Shown here piece by piece: positions 54,980 through 63,875 of a stretch of DNA of 64,000 nt. The stretch is from assembly GCF_001592225.1 (NCBI RefSeq), contig NZ_BCWN01000008.1, forward strand, positions 1-64,000, given 5' to 3'. The translations under genes and the position numbers were made by a program. Every line of letters begins with the position of its first letter. Positions within the stretch are counted from its first letter, which is position 1. The notes beneath the pieces were generated by a model. That model was not told the origin of the DNA, ran no database searches, and was given only the letters and a program-made list of their open reading frames with translations. Source of the stretch: Castellaniella caeni NBRC 101664. Its GTDB lineage: Bacteria; Pseudomonadota; Gammaproteobacteria; Burkholderiales; Burkholderiaceae_B.

Positions 54980-56215
54980 TCAATCTATTTTGACCTGAGC
55001 ATCTCGAAATTCTGCCCATCGCACCCAGAACCGATCGGTATCGCCCAACACTGCTCGAAGCCGCTGATCAACACACGCAATCGCCGCATGGCTTGGAGAG
55101 GGGGAACGCAACAGCTCTAGCGCTTTCTGAATGGCCTCTTCGGCCTCGACAGAACCGCGTGGTTCTTTCAAGTCAAAAGCAGGGCTCGTCAGCCAGTTAT
55201 CGATTTCGCCTCGTCGATAGTACTCGCGCTTGCGCAACACCACCTGATGTTGCTCTAGATCCAGATCAAACCAGGCATCGCAAGCTGCACGAAAAACAGG
55301 TTCGACCGAGGCCAGTACCAAGGGAGAATGCGTCACTGCGATCAACTGCGTTTTCGTATCATGAGCACCCGTCAGTGCATCCATCACCTTCAAGAGTGCA
55401 GGTACCACACGACGCTGCCACTGCGGATGCAAGTGACTCTCGATTTCATCGACCAAGAAAACAATTTCGTGCGTAGGTGGTTCACCGCGCAACTTGGCTG
55501 CCTCTACATGGCGATGCCAAGCCCAAGTCAGCAGATAGGCCAAAGCAATGATCCGACGGATGCCAGACGATGCATGAATGAGCGGGACATCCTCACCATA
55601 GGGCATGCGTAGCGTAGGGGTGGGCCCCTTATCCTTAATGGTGACTTCACGAGGTTGGCCGGGCACGATGCGCTCTTCTCCCGAAGGGGACAAGGCACCC
55701 AACACCTGAGTCAGCACTTTGAATCGAGAGTCCCCCCCCGCCTGCCACAACAGCCAGTCTTCAAAGACCCCCTTGCAATATTCATTTCCGATCCAGACTT
55801 CATCAGGTGAGAAAAGAAAGGCATTGGGACGATCTGGCGCATCCTCAGTCCAATAATTGCGCTTCGGATCCCAGACCGAAAACCCACCATCCACTTGAGC
55901 ATAAAGAATCAGGCCGGGAATGGGAGGGCGGCTGGCCTTTACAGTCCATCGAACGCGATCAGCTTCGTATCGACTGGTGAAGTTGTACGAGGGCTTGGTC
56001 TTCTTGGTGTATTTATAAGCGATCTCAGCCTCAGCTCCTGGCTGGGGAACCACCATCTCGCGGGCCCAGGTGCGTGTCAGTGCCCACCAGGCCACATCCA
56101 GCAGAAAGCTCTTTCCAAGGCCGTTATCCCCCGTGATCAGATTCAGGCGCTTGGCAAGATCCATCTCCATGACAGGGGCAGGCCCCACATTCTTAAGATG
56201 AATAGATTCGAGCAT
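54980..56215 (-). CDS. AAA-family ATPase, PtuA-like (Septu defence module)
   Basis: ABC/SMC-like ATPase of 411 residues. Walker A is GDNGLGKS (29-36) and the N-terminus MLESIHLKNVGPAP is the usual AAA_15/21 start. The signature-like segment HASSGIRRIIALAYLLTW is near 213. Walker B is IVFLVDEIESHLHPQWQ near 250 and the H-loop is VTHSPLVLAS. Together with the adjacent HNH gene it matches the PtuA-PtuB Septu architecture. No reverse transcriptase or msr-msd RNA is nearby, so it is not a retron. AT-richer codon use than the flanking genes suggests horizontal gain. Confidence 0.75.
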   Translation of the reverse strand: MLESIHLKNVGPAPVMEMDLAKRLNLITGDNGLGKSFLLDVAWWALTRTWAREMVVPQPGAEAEIAYKYTKKTKPSYNFTSRYEADRVRWTVKASRPPIPGLILYAQVDGGFSVWDPKRNYWTEDAPDRPNAFLFSPDEVWIGNEYCKGVFEDWLLWQAGGDSRFKVLTQVLGALSPSGEERIVPGQPREVTIKDKGPTPTLRMPYGEDVPLIHASSGIRRIIALAYLLTWAWHRHVEAAKLRGEPPTHEIVFLVDEIESHLHPQWQRRVVPALLKVMDALTGAHDTKTQLIAVTHSPLVLASVEPVFRAACDAWFDLDLEQHQVVLRKREYYRRGEIDNWLTSPAFDLKEPRGSVEAEEAIQKALELLRSPSPSHAAIACVDQRLRAVLGDTDRFWVRWAEFRDAQVKID

Positions 56216-56327
56216 TGACGTCCCCTTCCAATCCCTACCCCATGGCCGTCAGGTTCAATACCCCTACGACAAGAGATCACGCAACCCGCATGAGTCTTGA
56301 AGTATATTCGATGCCCCCGCGACACCC

Positions 56328-57653
56328 TCACGCCCGCCGATGCACTTCCCGCCCGGCCGCATACGTGGCGGCCACGGCCCGGTCGTCGCCCAGCATCGCG
56401 AAGGCAAAGAGCAGCTCTTCGAGCGATTCGGTGCGTGCGGTGCGACGGGCCAATAGGGGGGTGGCTGTGGGGTTCAATACGATGAAATCCGCCTCGGCGC
56501 CGGCCTCCAGCGTGCCGATCTGGCCGGTGAGCCCCAGGTGCTTGGCGGCGCCTTGGGTCGCCTGCCAGAACATGCGCCGCGCCGTCAGGTGGTGGCCCGA
56601 CAGGCGCGCCACCTTGTGCGCCTCGTTCATCGTCTGCAGCATCGAAAACGACGAGCCGCCGCCCACGTCCGTCGCCAGGGTGACGGGCGTGCCGAAGTCC
56701 TGCGCGGCGGCATGGTCGAACAGGCCGCTGCCCAGAAACTGGTTGGAGGTCGGGCAGTGGGCCGCGACCGCCCCGGAATCGCGCAGGCGGCGGCGGTCGT
56801 CATCGTCCAGCCAGACGCAGTGCCCGTAGACGGCACGCGGGCGCAGCAGGCCATAGCGGTCGTAAATGTCCAGATAGCTGCGGTGGCCGGGGAAGAGGTC
56901 CATCACCCACTTCACCTCGTCGCGGTTTTCCGCCACGTGCGACTGGATGAAGACGTCGGGATAGGCCTGCGCCAGTTCGCGGCAACGGCCCAGCTGCTCG
57001 GGCGTGGAGGTGGGCGCAAAGCGCGGCGTCAGGGCATACAGCTGGCGCCCCGTGCCGTGCCAGCGCCGCAGCAGCATCTCGCTGTCGCGCGCGCCGGACT
57101 CGGCGGTGTCGCGCAGGTAGTCCGGGCAGTTGCGATCCATCATCACCTTGCCCGCGATCATGCGCAGGTTGCGTGCATGGCTTTCCTCGAAGAAGGCCTG
57201 GGCCGACCCGGGGTGCACGGTGCAGTAGACCATCGCGGTCGTCGTGCCGCAGCGCATCAGTTCATCCAGGAAGAATTGCGCCACGTCCTGCGCATAGGCC
57301 GGGTCTTCAAAGCGCCGCTCGGTGGGAAACGTATAGGTTTCCAGCCAGGGCAGCAGGCCCGGCGCGGGCGAGGCGATCATGTCGGTCTGCGGGTAGTGGA
57401 TGTGCGTGTCGATGAAGCCCGGGGTGATGAGGTGCCCGCGCCAGTCGTGTACCGCCGTGCCCGTCGGCAGCTGGCCGATCAGCTGGTCGTAACCGCCGCA
57501 GTGGGTGATGTGGCCGTCGCGCACCACCAGCAGGCCGTCGCGCACCCATTCACAGGCTTCGTCCTCGGCCTTGGGGGTATCACGAAAATACAGCAGCTGC
57601 GCGCGATAGGCCTGTGCTTCGGACACAGCCTGGGCGTTGGTCGGTGAGGTCAT
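56328..57653 (-). CDS. guaD: Guanine deaminase
   Basis: Amidohydrolase that converts guanine to xanthine; 441 residues. Metal ligands lie in PGFIDTHIHYPQTDM (His84, His86), followed by the substrate loop ASPAPGLLPWLETYTFPTE that is specific to guanine deaminase. Later elements are HVAENRDEVKWV, YGHCVWLDD and the metal Asp in LATDVGGGSSFSML. It supplies xanthine to the xanthine dehydrogenase encoded just upstream. A terminator-like hairpin separates it from xdhC, so it may have its own promoter in 57654-57770. Confidence 0.95.
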   Translation of the reverse strand: MTSPTNAQAVSEAQAYRAQLLYFRDTPKAEDEACEWVRDGLLVVRDGHITHCGGYDQLIGQLPTGTAVHDWRGHLITPGFIDTHIHYPQTDMIASPAPGLLPWLETYTFPTERRFEDPAYAQDVAQFFLDELMRCGTTTAMVYCTVHPGSAQAFFEESHARNLRMIAGKVMMDRNCPDYLRDTAESGARDSEMLLRRWHGTGRQLYALTPRFAPTSTPEQLGRCRELAQAYPDVFIQSHVAENRDEVKWVMDLFPGHRSYLDIYDRYGLLRPRAVYGHCVWLDDDDRRRLRDSGAVAAHCPTSNQFLGSGLFDHAAAQDFGTPVTLATDVGGGSSFSMLQTMNEAHKVARLSGHHLTARRMFWQATQGAAKHLGLTGQIGTLEAGAEADFIVLNPTATPLLARRTARTESLEELLFAFAMLGDDRAVAATYAAGREVHRRA

Positions 57654-57769
57654 GAATGTCTCCTTGGTGTCTTGCTTGGGGCCCGACGGGCGCAGGCCGC
57701 CCCGGGCTGGTGGGCCGACGTCAGCAACGGCTGCGCCCCTGGCGCGGGCTGCACGATGCGGCGATCGAC

Positions 57770-57804
57770 GCCGAAGAAAATGCCGACGTCAATATGGCGT
57801 CGGC
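57770..57804 (-). terminator. Intrinsic terminator after xdhC
   Basis: Read on the minus strand, a 7-bp stem GCCGACG / CGTCGGC (57782-57804, 9-nt loop) starts 1 bp after the xdhC stop and is followed by ATTTTCTT. This is the layout of a Rho-independent terminator for the xdhABC operon. It could attenuate read-through into guaD. Confidence 0.65.
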
Positions 57805-57805
57805 G

Positions 57806-58843
57806 TCAATGCGCCAGCGCGACATCGGCCGGGGCCGACAGGGCCTCGCGGCGGGCCAGCTGCGTTCTCAGGCGCATCAGCTGCGCAGCCACCGACACGG
57901 CGATCACGGCGGGCTGCTTGCCTTCGATGCCGGGCTCGCCGATGGGACAGGTGATGCGCGCGTAGCGTTCGGGGGCGATGCCCCGGGCATCGAAGCGCTG
58001 GCGAAATTTGTGCCACTTGGTGGCCGAACCGATCAGGCCGACGTACGCGCAGTCGTCGCGCTTCATCAGCTGTTCGCACAGGTGCTGGTCGAGCGCGTGG
58101 TCGTGCGTCATGACCAGATAGCAGCTGCCCGCGGGCGCCTCGTCGATCACGGCTTCGGGCGTGTCGGTGGCCTCGATCGTGACGTTGGCGGCCACCGTGT
58201 CGGGGAACAGGTCTTCGCGGGCGTCCACCCAAGTGACCCGGCAGGGCAAGGTGCCCAGGATCGAGACCAGGGCCTTGCCGACGTGACCGGCGCCAAACAC
58301 GACCACGTTCAGCGCATCAGGCACCAGCGGCTCGGTGAACACCGGGCAGTCGCGCGGGTCGGTCGGATCAAGCAGACGGCTGGCCTGAAAGCGGTTGATC
58401 GGGTGCGAGGCGGCGGTGGGCTCGTGCAGGCTGACCCAGGCGGGCAGCTGCGCGCGCCCCAGGCCCACCTCGCGCTCCAGTGGCTCTTGCCGCCGCAGGC
58501 GCGCCTGCGCCTCTTGCAGCCAGACGCGATCCGACTCGCGCAGGCGCTCGAACAAGAGCGTGACCAGCCCGCCGCAACACTGCCCCAGCGAGGCCGCCAG
58601 CGGCATGTCCCGCACCCAGCGGTCGGCCACTTCGGCCTTGGCCAGGTGCTCGCGGGCCACCCGCGTGGCCTGCCATTCGAGCTGGCCGCCACCGATGGTG
58701 AGCCACTGATGCTGTGCCGACACCAGCATCTTGGCACCGGCTTCGCGCGGGGCCGAGCCGCGCACCGAGGCCACGCTGATCAGCACCACAGGCTGCTGGC
58801 GCTCGATGCACCACAGCGCCTGATCGATCCATGCGGTTACCAT
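57806..58843 (-). CDS. xdhC: Xanthine dehydrogenase accessory protein XdhC
   Basis: Protein of 345 residues that binds molybdenum cofactor, promotes its sulfuration and inserts it into XdhB. The N-terminal XdhC/CoxI domain (VVLISVASVRGSAPREAGAKMLV, GQCCGGLVTLLFE) carries a conserved double Cys. The C-terminal Rossmann domain shows LNVVVFGAGHVGKALV and YVGLIGSATKWHKF. ATG 58843 overlaps the xdhB stop (TGATG), which fixes the start and implies coupling. Confidence 0.95.
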   Translation of the reverse strand: MVTAWIDQALWCIERQQPVVLISVASVRGSAPREAGAKMLVSAQHQWLTIGGGQLEWQATRVAREHLAKAEVADRWVRDMPLAASLGQCCGGLVTLLFERLRESDRVWLQEAQARLRRQEPLEREVGLGRAQLPAWVSLHEPTAASHPINRFQASRLLDPTDPRDCPVFTEPLVPDALNVVVFGAGHVGKALVSILGTLPCRVTWVDAREDLFPDTVAANVTIEATDTPEAVIDEAPAGSCYLVMTHDHALDQHLCEQLMKRDDCAYVGLIGSATKWHKFRQRFDARGIAPERYARITCPIGEPGIEGKQPAVIAVSVAAQLMRLRTQLARREALSAPADVALAH

Positions 58844-61218
58844 CACACCGCGCCGCGTTGCCGCAGGCCCTCGACCGCACGCAAAATGGCTTCGGGGGTG
58901 GCGGGCGCGCACAGATCGGGCACCCCCTTGCCATCGCCCAGCGCAGCCACGGCATCGGTGATCGCATTGAAGACGCTCACCCCGTGCACCAGCGGCGGTT
59001 CACCCACGGCCTTGGAATGGTGGATGGAATCGACGTGGTTGCGCGCTTTGAACAGCTTGACGCGGAAATCACGCGGGCAGTCGCTGATGGCCGGAATCTT
59101 GTAGGTGGATGGCGCGTGCGTCGTCAGCCGCCCGTCTTCGCGCCAGACCAGTTCTTCGGTGGTCAGCCACCCCATGCCCTGGATGTAGCCGCCTTCGATC
59201 TGGCCGATGTCGATGGCCGGATTGATGGAGGCCCCCACGTCATGCAGGATGTCGGCGCGCAGCAGCTTCCATTCACCCGTGAGGGTATCGACCACCACTT
59301 CCGAGACCGCCGCCCCGAAGGCATAGTAGAAGAAGGGGTTGCCCCGGCTGGTGGCCTTGTCCCAGCTGATGTCCGGCGTCTTGTAGAAGCCGTCCGACCA
59401 CAGCTGCACGCGATCCCAGTAGGCTTCTTCGACCAGCTGCGCAAAGGGCACCGTCTTGCCGTTGACGCTTACCTGGCGCCAGGCAAACACCACGTCGTCG
59501 GCGCTGCCGCCATACTTGCGCGCGGCGAAGTCGGCCAGCCGGGTGCGCAGCGTGAGCGCCGCGTCTTCCGCCGCCTTGCCATTGAGATCGGAGCCCGTGG
59601 ACGCCGCCGTGGCCGACGTGTTGATGACTTTGTAGGTATCGGTGGCCGTGACGCGCACGCACTCCAGGTCGAGCCCCAAGGTGTTCGCCACGATCTGCGC
59701 CACCTTGGTGTTCAGGCCCTGGCCCATCTCGATGCCGCCGTGGTTGAGCAGCACCGAGCCGTCGCGATAGATGTGCACCAGGGCACCGGCCTGGTTGAAG
59801 GCGGGCACGTTGAACGAGATGCCGAACTTCACCGGCGTGAGCGCCAGGCCTTTTTTCAGCACCGGGCTGCGGGCGTTGAACGCGCGCACCGCGGCGCGCC
59901 GCGCGCGGTAGTCCGAGCTGGCTTCGAGCTCGCGGATGATGGGCTCCAGCAGATTGCCCGCCACCACTTCGCCATAGGGCGTGGTGTTGCGCGTCTTGGT
60001 GCCGTACAGATTGAGCAGGCGCACGTCCAGCGGATCCTTGCCCAGCTGGCGCGCCACGCGGTCGAGCAGCACCTCGGTGATGAGCGCCCCTTGCGGCGCG
60101 CCAAAGCCGCGAAACGCGGTGGCCGACTGCGTGTTGACCTTGCCGCACATGGTGTGGATGTCGGCGGCCGGAATGTAGTAAGCGTTGTCGAAGTGCGCCA
60201 GCGCGCGGCTGGCCACGGCCTCGGACAGATCGGCGGAAAAGCCCGAGTGCAGCGTCATGTCGAGCTTCACGCCCAGGATGCGGCCCTCGGTGTCGAAGCC
60301 CACGTCGTACTCGTAGTAGAAGCCGTGGCGCTTGCCGGTGATCATCATGTCGTCGTCGCGATCGACGCGCAGCTTGACGGGCCGGTGCAGGCGCGCGGCG
60401 CACACCGAGGCCACGCAGGCAAACAGCGCCGACTGCGATTCTTTGCCGCCAAAGCCGCCGCCCAGGCGGCGGCACTCGACCTCGACCTGATGGCGCTGCC
60501 AGCCCAGGGCGTGGGCCACGGCGTGCTGCATTTCGGTGGGGTGCTGGGTCGAGCACAACACCTGCATGCCGTCTTTTTCACGCGGGATGGCGTAGGCGAT
60601 CTGGCCTTCCAGGTAAAACTGTTCTTGCCCGCCGCACGAGAAATTGCCGGTCAGGCGCACCGGCGCCGAGGCCAGCGCCTGCTGCACGTCGCCCTGGATG
60701 AGGCGCAGTTCGTCGGTGGTGCCCGCGCCGGCATCCTTGGCCTGCTTGGGCGTCAGCAGAAACGGCAATTCTTCGTAGCTGATCTTGCCCAGGCGGGCCG
60801 CGTTGCGGGCCTGATCCACGGTCTTGGCCACCACGGCAAACAGCGGCTGGCCGATGTACTGCACCACGCCATCGGCCAGGATGGGGTCGTCTTCGATCAC
60901 CGGGCCGCAGTCGTTGACACCCGGGATGTCCTTGGCCGTGAGCACCGCCAGCACGCCGGGCGCCTGGCGCACGGCGTCGAGATCCATTTGCGTGACGCGC
61001 GCATGGGGCTTGTCGGACAGGCCCAGCGCGGCGTACACGGTATTGCGCAGCTCGGGGATGTCGTCGGTATAGACGGCCTCGCCGCTGACGTGCAGAACCG
61101 CCGATTCGTGCGGGCTGGCCGCCCCCGCGGCGGGTTCACCCACCGCCGGATGGGGGATGCTGTCGTTGCTGATGGCCAGCCGGTCGAGCTCGACCGGCAG
61201 ATTGACACGCATGTTCAT
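58843..61218 (-). CDS. xdhB: Xanthine dehydrogenase, molybdopterin-binding large subunit
   Basis: Molybdenum subunit of 791 residues that hydroxylates hypoxanthine and xanthine to urate. Mo-cofactor and active-site features: GGQEQFYLEGQ, GGGFGGKESQ, the substrate Arg in TAFRGFGAPQG, GGIEMGQGLNTK and the catalytic Glu in KAVGEPPL. The family often has His where this protein has Gln in GGQEQF. ATG 61218 is set by GAGGAG 7 nt upstream rather than the TTG at 61236. It overlaps xdhC by 1 nt and follows xdhA after 10 bp. Confidence 0.95.
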   Translation of the reverse strand: MNMRVNLPVELDRLAISNDSIPHPAVGEPAAGAASPHESAVLHVSGEAVYTDDIPELRNTVYAALGLSDKPHARVTQMDLDAVRQAPGVLAVLTAKDIPGVNDCGPVIEDDPILADGVVQYIGQPLFAVVAKTVDQARNAARLGKISYEELPFLLTPKQAKDAGAGTTDELRLIQGDVQQALASAPVRLTGNFSCGGQEQFYLEGQIAYAIPREKDGMQVLCSTQHPTEMQHAVAHALGWQRHQVEVECRRLGGGFGGKESQSALFACVASVCAARLHRPVKLRVDRDDDMMITGKRHGFYYEYDVGFDTEGRILGVKLDMTLHSGFSADLSEAVASRALAHFDNAYYIPAADIHTMCGKVNTQSATAFRGFGAPQGALITEVLLDRVARQLGKDPLDVRLLNLYGTKTRNTTPYGEVVAGNLLEPIIRELEASSDYRARRAAVRAFNARSPVLKKGLALTPVKFGISFNVPAFNQAGALVHIYRDGSVLLNHGGIEMGQGLNTKVAQIVANTLGLDLECVRVTATDTYKVINTSATAASTGSDLNGKAAEDAALTLRTRLADFAARKYGGSADDVVFAWRQVSVNGKTVPFAQLVEEAYWDRVQLWSDGFYKTPDISWDKATSRGNPFFYYAFGAAVSEVVVDTLTGEWKLLRADILHDVGASINPAIDIGQIEGGYIQGMGWLTTEELVWREDGRLTTHAPSTYKIPAISDCPRDFRVKLFKARNHVDSIHHSKAVGEPPLVHGVSVFNAITDAVAALGDGKGVPDLCAPATPEAILRAVEGLRQRGAV

Positions 61219-61228
61219 GATGGGCTCC

Positions 61229-62713
61229 TCAAGCAAGTTCGGCCAAGTTGGCCGTATTCACCTGATGCGTCGCCAGGGGCGCCCCAGGGGCAGTTTCGAG
61301 ATAAAAGCGGTACAGCAGATTGCGCGAGGCGAGCAGGCGGTATTCACTGCTGGCGCGCATGTCGGTGAGCGGCTTGAAATCCTGGCCGATGGCCTGCATG
61401 GCGGCACGCACGTGGGCTTCATCCCAGGGCTGGCCCTGCACGGCGGCTTCGGTCGCCCGCGCGCGGCTGGGCGTGGCGGCCACCCCGCCAAAACCGGTGC
61501 GCAGCTGTTGCACGCGGCCTGTTTCGTCGAGCACCACGGCAAAGGCGGCGCAGACGGCGGAAATGTCCTGGTCGAAGCGCTTGGACAGCTTATAGGCGCG
61601 AAACCGGCGCCCCGCCACCTTGACCGGCACGCGCAGGCCTTGGACGAACTCGCCCGGCTCGGCGGCGTTCTTCTGATAGGCCAGGTAGAAATCTTCGAGC
61701 GGCATCTCGCGCACACGATTACCCTGGCGCAGGATGATTTGCGTGCCCAGGGCAATGAGCGCGGGCATGGAGTCGCCGATGGGCGAGCCATTGGCCACGT
61801 TGCCGCCCAGGGTGCCTGCGTTGCGGATGGGGAACGAGGCAAAGCGCTGGCGCAGCTCGGCCAGTTCGGGCACGTGCGCCACCAGGGCATCGTAGGCATC
61901 GTTGAGCAAGGCGCCCGCACCGATGACGAGATCGTCGCCTTCGGGGTGGATGTCGCGCAGTTCGCGCACCTGGCCGATGTAGATGAGGTGCGGCAGGTCG
62001 CGGTGCTGCTTGGTCACCCACAGGCCGACGTCGGTGCTGCCCGCCAGAATGCGGGCATCGGGATACCGCAGGCGCAGCTGGGCCAGCTGGGCCAGGGTGC
62101 GCGGCGCATGAAAGGTGTGCCCGTCGTAGGTGTACGAGAACACGTCGTCGCGCTGCAGGGCGGCCAGCGCCTTGGCGAGCGCGGCGCGGTCGAACTCGAC
62201 CGCCGGGTATTGGTACATTTCGCCCGCGGCGCGCACGATGGGCTGGTAGCCCGTGCAGCGGCACAGATTGCCCGACAGGGCATCGTCGATTTCAGCGCGC
62301 GTGGGCGCGTCGCCGCTGGGGTCATGCGCCAGGTACATGCCCCACAGGGACATCACGAAGCCGGGCGTGCAAAAGCCGCACTGCGAGCCGTGGCAATCGA
62401 CCATGGCCTGCTGCACGGGATGCAGCGAGCCGTCGGGCTGGCGCAGGTCTTCGACCGTGTAGAGTGCCTTGCCGTCGAGCGTGGGCAGGAACTGGATGCA
62501 GGAGTTGACGGCGCGCATGGCAACGCCGCCCTGGCCGTCGGGCTCGGCCACCAGGACGGTACAGGCGCCGCAGTCACCTTCAGCGCAGCCTTCCTTGGTG
62601 CCCATGCAGTTCAGATCTTCGCGCAGATACTGCAGCACCGTGCGCGTGGTGGGCTGGTCGGTGACCTCGTGAACCTCGCCACGATACTGGAAGCGAATGG
62701 CTGTTGTCTCCAT
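61229..62713 (-). CDS. xdhA: Xanthine dehydrogenase, FeS/FAD small subunit
   Basis: Electron-transfer subunit of 494 residues. The N-terminal plant-type [2Fe-2S] domain has Cys43, Cys48 and Cys51 (EGCAEGDCGACTV). The second [2Fe-2S] domain has CGFCTPGF and CRCTGY. The FAD-binding domain (AGSTDVGLWVTKQHR, FPIRNAGTLGGNVANGSPIGD) and the CO-dehydrogenase-type C-terminal domain follow. It is first in xdhABC. AAAGG precedes ATG 62713. Confidence 0.96.
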   Translation of the reverse strand: METTAIRFQYRGEVHEVTDQPTTRTVLQYLREDLNCMGTKEGCAEGDCGACTVLVAEPDGQGGVAMRAVNSCIQFLPTLDGKALYTVEDLRQPDGSLHPVQQAMVDCHGSQCGFCTPGFVMSLWGMYLAHDPSGDAPTRAEIDDALSGNLCRCTGYQPIVRAAGEMYQYPAVEFDRAALAKALAALQRDDVFSYTYDGHTFHAPRTLAQLAQLRLRYPDARILAGSTDVGLWVTKQHRDLPHLIYIGQVRELRDIHPEGDDLVIGAGALLNDAYDALVAHVPELAELRQRFASFPIRNAGTLGGNVANGSPIGDSMPALIALGTQIILRQGNRVREMPLEDFYLAYQKNAAEPGEFVQGLRVPVKVAGRRFRAYKLSKRFDQDISAVCAAFAVVLDETGRVQQLRTGFGGVAATPSRARATEAAVQGQPWDEAHVRAAMQAIGQDFKPLTDMRASSEYRLLASRNLLYRFYLETAPGAPLATHQVNTANLAELA

Positions 62714-62789
62714 CGTGATACCTTTTATAGTGATGCTGGATATGCGGCCAAGATAGCATCAAGCTGCCAAGCCCGGCATTCTCAATTCA

Positions 62790-62804
62790 TGATGGTCATT
62801 ATCA
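62790..62804. promoter_or_regulatory. LysR-type box between xdhA and the LysR gene
   Basis: TGATGGTCATTATCA is a TGAT-N7-ATCA dyad containing the T-N11-A core typical of LysR-family binding sites. It lies directly before the preferred LysR start at 62807 and about 77 bp upstream of xdhA. It overlaps two alternative LysR start codons (62789, 62792). Confidence 0.5.
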
Positions 62805-62806
62805 AG

Positions 62807-63742
62807 ATGGACAGTCACCTGTTACGCACCCTGCAGATTCTGCTCACCGAGCAAAGCGTGTCGCGCGCGGCCATCAAGCTGGGCCTGTCGCAGCCGGCCA
62901 TCAGTAATTCGTTGCGTCGCTTGCGCGACCTGACCGGCGACCCGATTCTGGTGCGCAGCAAAACGGGGATGGTGCCCACCGAACGCGGGCTGGAACTGCT
63001 GGCGCACGCCAACGACGCGCTGGCCGCCATCGAACGCATCACGCAACCCCCCGGGGCGTTTGACCCGGCGCAATCGACGCGTGAATTTCACTTGGGGGCG
63101 CCAGACTATCTGGATGCCATGTTCTTGCCGAACATCGCCGAAATTTTGCGCCGCGAAGCACCCCATGCAAAATTCATCGTACACCCGATCAACGCCGATT
63201 ACGACTACGCGGGCGGGCTCGAAGACGGGGGGCTGGACGTGGTCATCGGCAACTGGCTCGAACCCCCGCCACAGATGCACATGGCGCGCCTTTTCGACGA
63301 CGAAGTGGTCTGCATGGTGGGCAGCCAGAACCCGGTGGCGCACCGCGAACTGAACCTCAAGCAATACCTCGAACTGCCCCACCTCGCACCCTTTCCGTAC
63401 GTTTCCGAACGACAAAGCTTCATCGACGGCTACCTGGCCGCCGAAGGCCTGCGGCGCAACATCCAGATGACCATCCCCTACTTCGGGCAGGTGGCCGGCA
63501 TGCTGCTGCGCACCGACCTCATCTTCACCACCGGGCGGCAGTTCGCGCAGCATTACGCGCGCTATCTGCCCATCACCGTGCTGCCCTCGCCCTTCGCCTT
63601 TCCGCCCATGCGCTTCTACCTGCTGTGGCACCGCCGCTGCCATGGCGCCCCCGAAGTCATCTGGCTGCGCCAGTGCATCGTGCGCGTGGCCTCGATGCTG
63701 CAGGCCAGCCTGAACAGCCGGGCCAACATCAGCACAGATTGA
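62807..63742 (+). CDS. LysR-family transcriptional regulator of the purine cluster
   Basis: LTTR of 311 residues. The winged HTH at the N-terminus (LLTEQSVSRAAIKLGLSQPAISNSLRRLRDLTGDPILVR) is followed by a PBP2-type ligand domain from about residue 95. It is divergent from xdhABC and precedes the purine permease gene, so it likely responds to a purine intermediate and controls both. ATG 62807 (MDSHLLRTLQ) gives the usual N-terminus; ATGs at 62789 and 62792 would add up to six residues and overlap the candidate operator. Confidence 0.88.
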   Translation: MDSHLLRTLQILLTEQSVSRAAIKLGLSQPAISNSLRRLRDLTGDPILVRSKTGMVPTERGLELLAHANDALAAIERITQPPGAFDPAQSTREFHLGAPDYLDAMFLPNIAEILRREAPHAKFIVHPINADYDYAGGLEDGGLDVVIGNWLEPPPQMHMARLFDDEVVCMVGSQNPVAHRELNLKQYLELPHLAPFPYVSERQSFIDGYLAAEGLRRNIQMTIPYFGQVAGMLLRTDLIFTTGRQFAQHYARYLPITVLPSPFAFPPMRFYLLWHRRCHGAPEVIWLRQCIVRVASMLQASLNSRANISTD

Positions 63743-63754
63743 TAATCGTCATCA
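63740..63754. promoter_or_regulatory. Second LysR-type box, upstream of the purine permease gene
   Basis: TGATAATCGTCATCA repeats the TGAT-N7-ATCA pattern seen at 62790-62804. It begins in the LysR stop codon and lies 121 bp before the permease ATG. Confidence 0.45.
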
Positions 63755-63875
63755 GGGCCAGTCGCGCACAGCCCAAAACCTTGTCCCTAGAATGGTTCAG
63801 GCCAGTCCCGTCCGGGGCTGCGCCCACCCCATAAAGTCGGCCCACGAGCCGACGCCCATTCAGGAGACAAGGCTC

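Noticed and set aside
54308-56215. Retron Ec78-type system
   Set aside because: The ATPase/HNH pair also occurs in retron Ec78, but no reverse transcriptase or msr-msd-like RNA region is present on either side. Stand-alone Septu is the better reading.
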